Assembly (NCBI RefSeq): GCF_017654485.1
Contig: NZ_CP061094.1
Location: 186,001-250,000 of the forward strand
DNA: 64,000 nucleotides
Direction: 5' to 3'
From: Roseomonas marmotae
GTDB taxonomy: Bacteria > Pseudomonadota > Alphaproteobacteria > Acetobacterales > Acetobacteraceae
Shown: positions 33,249 through 41,195 of the stretch, one piece after another
Position numbering within the stretch: position 1 is the first letter of the stretch
Layout of the letters: every line of letters starts with the position of its first letter
Notes under the pieces: generated by a model
The model's input: the letters and a program-made list of their open reading frames with translations, nothing else
Databases searched by the model: none
Told to the model about the DNA's origin: nothing
Position numbers and translations under genes: made by a program

Positions 33249-34231
33249 GGCGGCGCGCCGGCGGGGCGGTAGAAGCTGCCCTCCGGCAGTGTCATGGCCT
33301 GGCCGACCAGGCGCGGGCCGCCCAGTTCCGCCACGATGGCGTAGAGGCGCCTGGCATCCTCCTCCTCCGCCGCGACAGGCCGCTGCGGGATGCCGGCGCG
33401 GAAGTGGTCGCGCAGCCGCAGGAACATCGCTTCGGAATCCGCCTGCATCTGGGGCCGCAGCGCCTGCCACTCGGCATCGTCGTCGCGCATGATGGCCTTG
33501 GCCCGGGCCGAGGCACGCAGCAGGCCATCCAGCGCGGGGCGGTTGGCCGCGGCCCAGCGTTCATCGAAGACATATCCCAGCATGGCCACCGGCCCGGCGG
33601 CGCCGAGTTCCTGTTCGACCTGCTCGATCGCCAGCAATGTGCGGGCGCCCCCGGCTTCCAGCCGCGCGGCGAAGTTCCAGAAGACCAGCGCCGCATCCAG
33701 CCGCCCGCGCAGCAGCTGTTCCGCCAGCAGCGGCGGCGCGCCATAGACCGGCTCGACTTCCGCCGGCAGGTCGATCCCGTCGCGGCGGGCGCGGGCGACG
33801 AGCAGCAGCCAGGCCTTGTCGAGCGGCCCCCCGGATACGCCGACGCGGCGGCCGCGCAGGCCGGCGATATCGGTGATGGAGGAGCCGGCCGGCACCATGA
33901 CGGAGCCGATGCTGCTGGAGAAGGGCGTGAATTGCAGCGGCTGATTCTCGGCGCGCTGGCGCGCGACCCAGAGCCAGTCGCTGACGATGACATCGGCCGA
34001 ACCCGCCAGCAGCGCCACGCGGCCGGCCTCATTCGAGGCGAGGGGGACCTGCTGGATGCTGATACCCTCCGCCGCCGCCAGCCCATGCCGCGCGATGGTA
34101 TCCAGTTCCCAGGCCAGGGTGCCGAAGCGGAGAGTGCCTACCCGCAGGGCGCCGGCGCTCTCGGCGCGGCCGGGATGCGGCGCCGCGCTGGCGAGGCCGG
34201 CCAGCGCGAGCAAAGTCCTTCGGGCCAGCAC
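33245..34231 (-). CDS. ABC importer solute-binding protein (NMT1/SsuA-like)
   Basis: The 328-residue protein has a signal peptide (RRTLLALAGLASAAPHPGRA) and the type II solute-binding fold of the NMT1/SsuA group: LRVGTLRFGTLAWELDTI, ADVIVSDWLWVARQ, RRVGVSGGPLDKAWLLL. It begins an operon with permease and ATPase, and is divergent from pqqB. Ligands in this group include sulfonates, nitrate, thiamine precursors and aromatic compounds. Its constant company with PQQ and xox genes here is notable but the ligand is unknown. Confidence 0.88.
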   Translation of the reverse strand: MLARRTLLALAGLASAAPHPGRAESAGALRVGTLRFGTLAWELDTIARHGLAAAEGISIQQVPLASNEAGRVALLAGSADVIVSDWLWVARQRAENQPLQFTPFSSSIGSVMVPAGSSITDIAGLRGRRVGVSGGPLDKAWLLLVARARRDGIDLPAEVEPVYGAPPLLAEQLLRGRLDAALVFWNFAARLEAGGARTLLAIEQVEQELGAAGPVAMLGYVFDERWAAANRPALDGLLRASARAKAIMRDDDAEWQALRPQMQADSEAMFLRLRDHFRAGIPQRPVAAEEEDARRLYAIVAELGGPRLVGQAMTLPEGSFYRPAGAPP

Positions 34232-34432
34232 GCAAGCATCCTCCCTTTGGATCTCTTCTTGATGCCGAGACTAGCGCGTCCCGCGAGCGATCTGGAAGGG
34301 CGCTTCTTCACCAGCGGCATGCCGGCGATTTCCCCGGCGGGAATCCATTTCCGCCTTTGCGGCGCCACTCCGCCGTTGATAGCCTCGCCTGCCTCTGGCG
34401 AGCGGAGCTTCCGTCTGAATGACGTGTTTGCC

Positions 34433-35362
34433 ATGATTCATGCGGTGGTCCTTGGCGCTGCGGCGGGCGGCGGTTTCCCGCAATGGAATTCCAACACGGC
34501 GGCATGCCGGCGCGCGCGGGCCGGGGATCCGGCGGCGGCGGCGCGCAGCCAGGCCTCGCTGGCGGTCAGTGCCGATGGCGCGTCCTGGTATCTGCTGAAC
34601 GCCTCGCCGGACCTGCGCCAGCAGATCAACGCCACGCCCTGCCTGCATCCACGGGAAGGCCTCCGCTCCACGCCGATCGCCGGCGTGCTGCTGACGGGCG
34701 GCGAGGTCGATACCGTGGCGGGCCTCCTGACCCTGCGGGAGCGGCAGGCCCTGCGGCTGGTGGCCAGCGATGCGGTGCATGACCTGCTGGATGCCAATCC
34801 GATCTTCGAGGCCCTGTCCCGCGATGTGGTGCCGCGCCAGCGCGTGCCGCTGCGCCAGTGGTTTCCCCTGCTGGACGCCGGGGGCGGGCCGACGGGCCTG
34901 ACGGCCATGCTCTTCCCCGTGCCCGGCAAGGTGCCGCTCTACCTGGAGCCCGCCGCCGGCGGCGCCCTGGCGCTGGAGGAAGAGGATGGCGGCACCGTGG
35001 GGGTGGCGCTGGAAGCAGGGGGACGGCGGATCTTCTACATCCCCGGCTGCGCCGCCATGACGCCGGCGCTGGAGGAACTGCTGCGCGGTGCCGAGCTGGT
35101 CTTTTTCGACGGCACCCTGTGGCGGGATGACGAGATGATCCTGGCGGGTCTCGGCCCCAAGACCGGCCAGCGCATGGGCCACATGTCCGTCAGCGGCGCC
35201 GGCGGCACGATGGCCGCCTTCGCCGGGCTGGACGTAGAACGGAAGATCCTGATCCACATGAACAATTCGAACCCCGTGCTGCTGGACGGCTCGCCCGAGC
35301 GCGCCGAGGCCGAGGCCGCCGGATGGCAGGTCGCCTTCGACGGCATGGAGGTGCGGCTGTGA
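34433..35362 (+). CDS. pqqB: PQQ biosynthesis protein PqqB
   Basis: The start at 34433 (MIHAVVLGAAAGGGFPQWN) is the family beginning; the frame is open far upstream but that part has no homology and lies opposite the importer genes. The 309-residue metallo-beta-lactamase-fold protein has the expected LNASPDLRQQI, GVLLTGGEVDTVAGLLTLRE and LVFFDGTLW motifs. PqqB is a hydroxylase of the PQQ precursor. Its stop overlaps the pqqC start (GTGA). Confidence 0.95.
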   Translation: MIHAVVLGAAAGGGFPQWNSNTAACRRARAGDPAAAARSQASLAVSADGASWYLLNASPDLRQQINATPCLHPREGLRSTPIAGVLLTGGEVDTVAGLLTLRERQALRLVASDAVHDLLDANPIFEALSRDVVPRQRVPLRQWFPLLDAGGGPTGLTAMLFPVPGKVPLYLEPAAGGALALEEEDGGTVGVALEAGGRRIFYIPGCAAMTPALEELLRGAELVFFDGTLWRDDEMILAGLGPKTGQRMGHMSVSGAGGTMAAFAGLDVERKILIHMNNSNPVLLDGSPERAEAEAAGWQVAFDGMEVRL

Positions 35363-36102
35363 GCGCGGCGCTTCTCTCCCCCGACGCGCTGGAAGCCGCC
35401 CTGCGGCAGATCGGCGCGGAGCGTTACCACAACCTGCACCCCTTCCACCGCGCGCTGCATGACGGCCGCCTGACGCGGCAGCAGGTGCAGGCCTGGGCGC
35501 TGAACCGCTACTATTACCAGAGCCGCATTCCCGCCAAGGACGCCTATCTGGTCGCGCGCCTGCCGGACCCGGCCCTGCGCCGGTTGTGGCGCAGCCGGAT
35601 CGAGGACCATGACGGCGACATCCAGCCCGAAGGCGCGGAGCAGAACGGCGGCATCGCGCGCTGGCTGAAGCTGACTGATGGCCTGGGGCTGGACCGGGAC
35701 TACGTGATCTCCACCGCCGGCATCCTGCCGGGCACGCGCCATGCGGTGGATGCCTATGTCAACTTCGTCCGCGACCGCCCGATCCTGGAGGCCATCGCCT
35801 CCTCCCTGACCGAGATGTTCTCGCCCAACATCATCAGCGAGAGGGTCTCCGGCATGTTGCGGCATTACGACTTCGTCACGCCGGAGACCCTCGCCTATTT
35901 CACGCCGCGCCTGACCCAGGCCCCGAAGGATGTCGCCTTCGCGCTGGACTACGTGAAGGAGCACGCCCGCACCGCCGAGCAGCAGGAGGCGGTGCTGGAG
36001 GCGCTCCGCTTCAAATGCGGGGTGCTCTGGGCGCAGCTGGACGCGCTGGACTACGCCTATGTCTCCCCAGGGAATGTCCCGCCCGGCGCCTGGAGGCCCT
36101 GA
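35359..36102 (+). CDS. pqqC: Pyrroloquinoline-quinone synthase PqqC
   Basis: GTG at 35359 overlaps the pqqB stop and gives a 247-residue protein, the usual PqqC length. It is all-helical (TENA/THI-4 fold) with YHNLHPFHRALHDG, NRYYYQSRIPAKDAY and RLWRSRIEDHDG motifs that hold active-site His, Tyr and Arg residues. It catalyses the final ring closure and eight-electron oxidation to PQQ. With pqqB it forms the third pqq locus of the window. Confidence 0.96.
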   Translation: MSAALLSPDALEAALRQIGAERYHNLHPFHRALHDGRLTRQQVQAWALNRYYYQSRIPAKDAYLVARLPDPALRRLWRSRIEDHDGDIQPEGAEQNGGIARWLKLTDGLGLDRDYVISTAGILPGTRHAVDAYVNFVRDRPILEAIASSLTEMFSPNIISERVSGMLRHYDFVTPETLAYFTPRLTQAPKDVAFALDYVKEHARTAEQQEAVLEALRFKCGVLWAQLDALDYAYVSPGNVPPGAWRP

Positions 36103-36117
36103 CGGCGGCGCGCGCCG

Positions 36118-36993
36118 TCACGCCGAGGGCCGCAGGCCGAGGATGCGCCGCGCCTCGGCCGCCGTCGCCACCTGCCCGCCCAGGGAATCGATGATGGCCG
36201 CCGCCTTGGCGACCAGGGCGGCGTTGTCGGGGGCGAGCACGCCCTTCCTGATATAGACATTGTCCTCCAGCCCCACCCGAACATGCCCGCCCAGCAGCCA
36301 GGCCTGGGCCAGCATCGGATATTCCCACCGCCCCACGCCGAAGCCGCTCCACTTCGCCCCCGGCGGCAGGAGGGAGGCGAGATAGGACATCGTCGCCGGG
36401 CTGGCGGAGGCGCCGTATTTCACGCCCAGCACAAGCTGGAAGAAGGGGTCCGGTCCCAGCGTGCCATCGGCCAGCAGGTCCCTGGCCAGGTGGATGTCGC
36501 CGCTGTCGAAGCATTCCAGCTCCGGCAGCGTCCCGGCCTCGCGAATCAGCTTCGCCATGACGCGGAGGTTGTCCGGCGTGTTGATGACGACGGAGGAGCC
36601 GGAATACATCGTGTTGAAATCGAGGCTGCACATATCCGGGCGCAGCGCCACGACATGCTCCACCCGCTGCGCCGGCGGCATCAGCGTGGTTCCGGGCGCG
36701 GCGAGTTTGGGGTCCTCGGGGCTGGGGACGAAGCGCTGGCCGGGGCCGGTGGTCAGGTTGATGATCACCTCCGCATTGCTGTCGCGGATGCGCTCCACGG
36801 TTTCACGATAATGCTCCAGCTCCATGGAAGGCCGGCCATCGGGGTAGCGGACATGGATATGGACGATGGCCGCGCCGGCCTTCGCCGCATCGAGACAGGC
36901 TCTGGAAATCTCCTCTGGCGTGCAGGGAAGCTCCGGATGATGCGCGCGCGTGGTGATATTGCCGGTGACGGCGCAGGAGATGATGGTGGGCAT
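36118..36993 (-). CDS. BKACE family beta-keto acid cleavage enzyme (3-keto-5-aminohexanoate cleavage-like)
   Basis: Start at 36993 (MPTIISCAVTGNI) is the family opening. The 291-residue TIM barrel has zinc ligands in VHIHVRYPDGRPS (His pair) and a later acidic segment ELECFDSGD. BKACE enzymes condense a beta-keto acid with acetyl-CoA to give acetoacetate and a CoA ester. The substrate range is broad and not predictable from sequence alone. Divergent from the SDR gene, sharing a palindrome-bearing promoter region. Confidence 0.9.
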   Translation of the reverse strand: MPTIISCAVTGNITTRAHHPELPCTPEEISRACLDAAKAGAAIVHIHVRYPDGRPSMELEHYRETVERIRDSNAEVIINLTTGPGQRFVPSPEDPKLAAPGTTLMPPAQRVEHVVALRPDMCSLDFNTMYSGSSVVINTPDNLRVMAKLIREAGTLPELECFDSGDIHLARDLLADGTLGPDPFFQLVLGVKYGASASPATMSYLASLLPPGAKWSGFGVGRWEYPMLAQAWLLGGHVRVGLEDNVYIRKGVLAPDNAALVAKAAAIIDSLGGQVATAAEARRILGLRPSA

Positions 36994-37041
36994 GGTCCGC
37001 ACTCTCTGTTCAATGGAAGGTTCGGCAGTGTCACGCGGCGC

Positions 37042-37067
37042 GTGATCCGCTATCACCGCGTGGTGAT
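37042..37067. promoter_or_regulatory. Overlapping inverted repeats between BKACE and SDR genes
   Basis: GTGAT (37042-37046) with ATCAC (37052-37056), spacing five, overlaps ATCACC (37052-37057) with GGTGAT (37062-37067), spacing four, so three half-sites alternate. This lies in the 136-base divergent spacer and looks like a regulator-binding site of GntR or similar type; the protein is unknown. Confidence 0.45.
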
Positions 37068-37129
37068 TCCGCTGCTGGTGAGCCTGGAAGAGTTCCGCAT
37101 CACGCAGCAAGAAGAAAGGGGAAACGGGA

Positions 37130-37903
37130 ATGAGCGATCTCAGGGAAGGGGGCCTCGGGCCCTATGGACTCGATGGCCGCGTCGCCGTCGTCACGGGCGG
37201 CAGCAGCGGTGTCGGCGCGGCTTCCGCCCGGCGCCTGGCGGAACTGGGTGCCACGATCGTCATCGGCTACAACAGTGGCCGTGACCGCGCGGAGGCACTG
37301 GCGGCGGAACTGCCCGGCAGCGGTCATTTCCCGCTCCACCTCCCCATGACCGACAGCGCCGCCATCCGCGCCGGTGCCGCGGAGGTGGAAGCGAGGCTTG
37401 GCCGTGCCGATATCCTCGTCAATTCCGCAGGAACCACGCGCGCCGTGCCGCATGCGGATCTCGACGCCATGGACGACGAAAGCTTCGACCGCATCCTCAT
37501 CACCAATGTGCGCGGCCCTTTCTCCACCATCCGCGCCTTCGCGCCGCTGCTCAAGCGGAGCGGGGACGCGGTGGTGGTGAATATCTCCTCCCTTGCCGCC
37601 GTGAACGGGCTTGGCAGCAGCATCGCCTATTGCGCCTCCAAGGCGGCGCTCGACACCATGGCGATGTCGCTCGCGCGGGTGCTGGGGCCGGAGATCCGGG
37701 TCATCGGCATCTCGCCGGCCGGGGTGGATACCCAATTCGTCCCTGGCCGCAGCCGGGAAGCCTTGCTGAAGCAGGCATCCCTCTCGCCGCTGAAAACCGT
37801 CTGTCAGGCGGATGACGTGGCGCTCGCGGTCGTCGCGGCGGTCACGCATCTCCGCCTCTCAACCGGCTGCACGCTGCTGGTGGATGGGGGCCGCCACCTC
37901 TGA
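37130..37903 (+). CDS. Short-chain dehydrogenase/reductase
   Basis: The 257-residue protein has the Rossmann motif TGGSSGVGAAS, the NNAG-equivalent NSAG, catalytic Ser in ISSLAAVNG and the Tyr-Lys pair in AYCASKAAL. It is a classical NAD(P)-dependent SDR with a C-terminal LVDGGRHL. It is divergent from the BKACE gene, so it probably interconverts a hydroxy acid or ester with the beta-keto acid that BKACE cleaves. The ribosome-binding site GAAAGGGGAAACGGG precedes the ATG. Confidence 0.92.
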   Translation: MSDLREGGLGPYGLDGRVAVVTGGSSGVGAASARRLAELGATIVIGYNSGRDRAEALAAELPGSGHFPLHLPMTDSAAIRAGAAEVEARLGRADILVNSAGTTRAVPHADLDAMDDESFDRILITNVRGPFSTIRAFAPLLKRSGDAVVVNISSLAAVNGLGSSIAYCASKAALDTMAMSLARVLGPEIRVIGISPAGVDTQFVPGRSREALLKQASLSPLKTVCQADDVALAVVAAVTHLRLSTGCTLLVDGGRHL

Positions 37904-37922
37904 GCGGGGGCGGCCCATAGCC

Positions 37923-38363
37923 TCAGCCCGAGGTGGGCCGCGAACCCTTGAACAGCGGGGAGGTGGTGCGGGAGGCGTAGCGCCAGCGCCCATCCGCCCC
38001 CCGCACGCATTCATCCCTGACGGCGCCGATCAGGATCGGCGGCTCCGACATCAGCGGCGGGACGCCGTCATCCGCGTAGAGGCACATGGTCCATTCCGCC
38101 GTCGCGTGATCGGCATCCCTGACGGTGACATGGAAGTTATGGATCAGGTGCCGGGCCACGCGCGGGCCGCGCGACTCGCGTTCCGCATAGAAGCCGCGGA
38201 TCTCCTCCCGGCCCCGCCGCGACTTGTGGCTGGTGGTATAAACGCCATCCTCGGTGAAGTATTCATGGGCGTGGCGCCCCCAGTCCGTATCGACGTCATG
38301 CCAGAAGGCGATGTTCAGCGCCTCCAGCTCCTGCCGGATGCGGAGTTCGTCAATGGCCATCAT
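37923..38363 (-). CDS. SnoaL/NTF2-like protein
   Basis: The 146-residue protein has the cone-shaped NTF2-like pattern: IRQELEALNIAFWHDVDTDW, YFTEDGVYTTSHKSRRGREEIRGFY, RHLIHNFHVTVRDADHATAEW. His and Asp residues in the cavity could be catalytic (isomerase, dehydratase or hydrolase). Start ATGA overlaps the 2-hydroxyacid dehydrogenase stop, so they are coupled. Its chemistry within the pathway is unknown. Confidence 0.85.
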   Translation of the reverse strand: MMAIDELRIRQELEALNIAFWHDVDTDWGRHAHEYFTEDGVYTTSHKSRRGREEIRGFYAERESRGPRVARHLIHNFHVTVRDADHATAEWTMCLYADDGVPPLMSEPPILIGAVRDECVRGADGRWRYASRTTSPLFKGSRPTSG

Positions 38364-39358
38364 GCTGTCCCTGTTGCCTCAAGATAGTCCGTGAATTTCG
38401 CGGGATCGACCAGCTCGCCTTCCCGCAGCCCCCGCAATGCCGCATCCACCATGGCGATGCGGGCCTCCCGCGTGCTGGCGCCGGCATGGGGGGTGGAGAG
38501 CAGGTTGGGATGGCGCAGCAGCCGGTCGTTGTCGGGCGGTTCATGCGCGAAGACATCGAGGCAGGCCGCCACCAGCTTCCCGCTCTCCAGCCGCTCCAGC
38601 AGCGCCTCCTCGTTCACGATGCCGCCACGGCAGGTATTGACCAGCACGCAGTCCGGCCGCAGCCGCGCCAGCGTCGCGGCGTCATAGAGATCCTCCGTCG
38701 CAGGGGAGCGGGGGATGTGCAGCGACAGCACCTCCGACCGCTCCAGCAATTCGGCGAAGGAAACCGGCGTGATGTCATGTTCCCTGTAGAAATCAGGATA
38801 GTCTCGGATGTCATGGGTGATGATGGTGCAGCCGAAGGGCTGGAGCAGGCGCACCACCTCCTTGCCGATATGTCCGCAGCCATGCAGGCCGACGACGCGG
38901 CCCGTCAGGCTCCGGCCGACGCGGGTGCGCGGCCTCTCGCCATTCCGCATGGCCAGGCTGAGCGGCGCGACCCAGCGCAGCCCGGCGATCATGAAGCACA
39001 GCGCGAGTTCCGCGACCGCGAGGCGGTTGACGCCCGGCGTGAAGCCCAGCCGCACGCCGTGGCGCTGGCAGGCCGCGAGATCCACCGTGTTCAGCCCGAC
39101 GCCGAAGATGCCGATGTCGCGGATATGCGGCAGGGCGCGCAGGACGCGGTCATTGACCACGTCGCCGCCCATGATGGCGCCGTCGCAATCCGCCAGGAAG
39201 GCGATGATCTCCTCCTCGGTCATCCTGTGGCGGATGTCCTCGTTGAACTTCGCCTGCGGATACTCGGCGAGGATACGTTCGCGCAGATAGGGCACGCTGC
39301 CGATCGCGCCATTCGTCACGCCGGGGCGGCGGAGCATGGCTGGCCTTGTCTCCGGCAT
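38360..39358 (-). CDS. D-isomer-specific 2-hydroxyacid dehydrogenase
   Basis: The 332-residue protein has the family layout: an outer domain, a Rossmann NAD fold with GLHGCGHIGKEV (about 155-166), and catalytic Arg (NTCRGGIVNE), Glu (FAHEPPDN) and His (STPHAGAST). It reduces 2-keto acids or oxidises D-2-hydroxy acids. It lies four bases after a Bug solute-binding protein gene and is coupled to the NTF2-like gene, so it belongs to a catabolic operon. Confidence 0.92.
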   Translation of the reverse strand: MPETRPAMLRRPGVTNGAIGSVPYLRERILAEYPQAKFNEDIRHRMTEEEIIAFLADCDGAIMGGDVVNDRVLRALPHIRDIGIFGVGLNTVDLAACQRHGVRLGFTPGVNRLAVAELALCFMIAGLRWVAPLSLAMRNGERPRTRVGRSLTGRVVGLHGCGHIGKEVVRLLQPFGCTIITHDIRDYPDFYREHDITPVSFAELLERSEVLSLHIPRSPATEDLYDAATLARLRPDCVLVNTCRGGIVNEEALLERLESGKLVAACLDVFAHEPPDNDRLLRHPNLLSTPHAGASTREARIAMVDAALRGLREGELVDPAKFTDYLEATGTA

Positions 39359-39362
39359 CAGC

Positions 39363-40346
39363 TCACTCGACCGAGATATTGGCGGCCTTGATGACCGGCC
39401 GCCATAGCTCGACCTCCGCCGTCATGCGGCGCGTCAGGTCGGCCGCCGTGCCACCGAGCGGCGTGAGGCCGAGATTCGGCAGCAATGCCTTCGTCTCCTC
39501 CAGCGCCAGATAGGCATTGCTCTCGGCGTTCAGGCGGCTGACGATCTCCGCCGGCATCTTCGCGGGGCCGAGCAGGGAGATCCAGCCGGTGGCCTGGTAA
39601 TCCGCCACGCCCTGCGCCTGCACCGGCGGCGTGTCCGGCAGCTGCGGGATCGCCTGGGTCGCCGTGACGCCGAGGGCCTTCAGCGCGCCGGTCTCGATAT
39701 GCGGCAGATAGGTGGTGACGAGGTCGAGCGCCATGTCGACCGAGCCGGCCAGCAGGTCGTTGGTCAGCGGCGCCGAGCCGCGATAGGGGATGACATTGAG
39801 CTGGATGCCCGTGCGGTACATCAGCAGCTCCACCGCCAGATGCGCGACGGCGCCCAGCGGCGGCGTTCCGCAATTCACCTTGCCCGGATTCTTTTTGGCA
39901 TAGGCGATCAGCTCCTGCACCGTGCTGTAGGGCATGTCCTTCCGCGCCGCGATGACGATCGGCAGTTCCGCGAGCAGGGCGACCGGCGTCAGATCCGTAT
40001 TGGGATCGAAGGGCATCGAGCGGTAGAGCAGCGTGTTGTTGGTGATCGGCGCATTGGTCGTCACCATCAGCGTGTAGCCATCCGGCGCCGCGCGCGCGAC
40101 CATCGCCGCGCCGATATTGCCATTGGCGCCGGAGCGGTTGTCCACGACCGCGGGATGGCCGAGGCGATCCCCGAGATAGCGCGAGAGCCCGCGCGCCAGC
40201 ACGTCGGTGGAGCCGCCCGCCGGCCAGGGGACGATGACGGTCGCCGGGCGGCTGGGCCAGGTTTCCGCGCGGGCAGGGCGCGCCGCCGCCGCGAGGCCCG
40301 CGCCGATGGCGAGGCCGCCCAGGCCGCGCCGTGTGATGCTGGACAT
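39363..40346 (-). CDS. Bug/TctC family periplasmic solute-binding protein
   Basis: The 327-residue protein has a Tat-like signal (SITRRGLGGLAIGAGLAAAARPARA), the family opening WPSRPATVIVPWPAGGSTDVLAR, then DNRSGANGNIGAA and a ligand-site region VIPYRGSAPLTNDLLAGSVD. Bug proteins bind carboxylates in the periplasm; the usual partners TctA and TctB are not encoded in the window. It follows the amidohydrolase gene by 27 bases. Confidence 0.94.
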   Translation of the reverse strand: MSSITRRGLGGLAIGAGLAAAARPARAETWPSRPATVIVPWPAGGSTDVLARGLSRYLGDRLGHPAVVDNRSGANGNIGAAMVARAAPDGYTLMVTTNAPITNNTLLYRSMPFDPNTDLTPVALLAELPIVIAARKDMPYSTVQELIAYAKKNPGKVNCGTPPLGAVAHLAVELLMYRTGIQLNVIPYRGSAPLTNDLLAGSVDMALDLVTTYLPHIETGALKALGVTATQAIPQLPDTPPVQAQGVADYQATGWISLLGPAKMPAEIVSRLNAESNAYLALEETKALLPNLGLTPLGGTAADLTRRMTAEVELWRPVIKAANISVE

Positions 40347-40373
40347 GATCCGTTTCCTTCTGGTTCTTCTTGG

Positions 40374-41195
40374 TCAGGCGCCGAAATACAGCCGCATCGG
40401 CGTGTCGCCGGTGATCAGCCGGCGCGTCGCCGCATCGGGCACCCAGTCATGCAGGTCGGCGATCGTCTGGGCGTAGCTCACCTGGTTCTCGAAGGCGGCG
40501 AAGGGCCAGTCGCTGCCCCAGACCAGCCGCTCCCCGCCGGAGACGCGCAGCAGCGCCCGCGCGTAATTCCGCGCCGCCTCCGGCGAGGGCATGCGGAAGC
40601 CGCCGGACAGCTTCACCCAGGTGCGCCCGCGTTCCACCGCCGCCAGCAGCGCCTTGAAGCCGGGGCAGTCGATGCCGAGGCGCTCGTCGGGCTTGCCGAA
40701 ATGGTCGATCACCAGCTTCACGCCGGCATCCTCCATCGCGTTGATCACCTCCGGCAGCGCCGCGCCGCTGGCGAGCGTGTGGACATGCCAGTCCAGGTCA
40801 CGCACCCGCCGCAGCAACAGCCTGTATTCGGGTGAGCGGAGGTCCGGCGGGTTCGGCACCCGGCGGAAGAACAGGCGGATGCCGACGATGCCATCGGCCT
40901 TCATGCGCTCCAGCGTGTACATATCCGTCTCCGGCAGCACGAAGGCGGTGCCGCGCAGCCGTGGATTCCGGCGCATGGAGCGGATGACATAGTCGTTGTA
41001 CTGGCCATGGAGGCTGGCGGCCGCGATGACGCCGTAGCCGATGCCATGCTGGTCCATCAGGGCGATGAACTGCTCGGCCGTGGCATCCTCCGGCGGGTGG
41101 TGCCAGGCCCAGGGGGTGAGGGGCATGTCGCGGGTGTAGAGATGGAAATGCGCGTCCACGAGCGGCGTGTCGGCGGCCTGGGTCGAAACGGTCAT
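40374..41195 (-). CDS. TIM-barrel amidohydrolase (2-pyrone-4,6-dicarboxylate lactonase-like)
   Basis: ATG at 41195 overlaps the upstream Bug gene stop by ATGA. The 273-residue protein starts VDAHFHLYTRD, the His-x-His metal motif of amidohydrolases, with later KLVIDHFGKPD, WVKLSGGFRM and the Asp in WGSDWPFAAF. These match the amidohydrolase 2 (LigI-like) family that hydrolyses lactones or decarboxylates aromatic acids. One of three such enzymes in the region. Confidence 0.9.
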   Translation of the reverse strand: MTVSTQAADTPLVDAHFHLYTRDMPLTPWAWHHPPEDATAEQFIALMDQHGIGYGVIAAASLHGQYNDYVIRSMRRNPRLRGTAFVLPETDMYTLERMKADGIVGIRLFFRRVPNPPDLRSPEYRLLLRRVRDLDWHVHTLASGAALPEVINAMEDAGVKLVIDHFGKPDERLGIDCPGFKALLAAVERGRTWVKLSGGFRMPSPEAARNYARALLRVSGGERLVWGSDWPFAAFENQVSYAQTIADLHDWVPDAATRRLITGDTPMRLYFGA

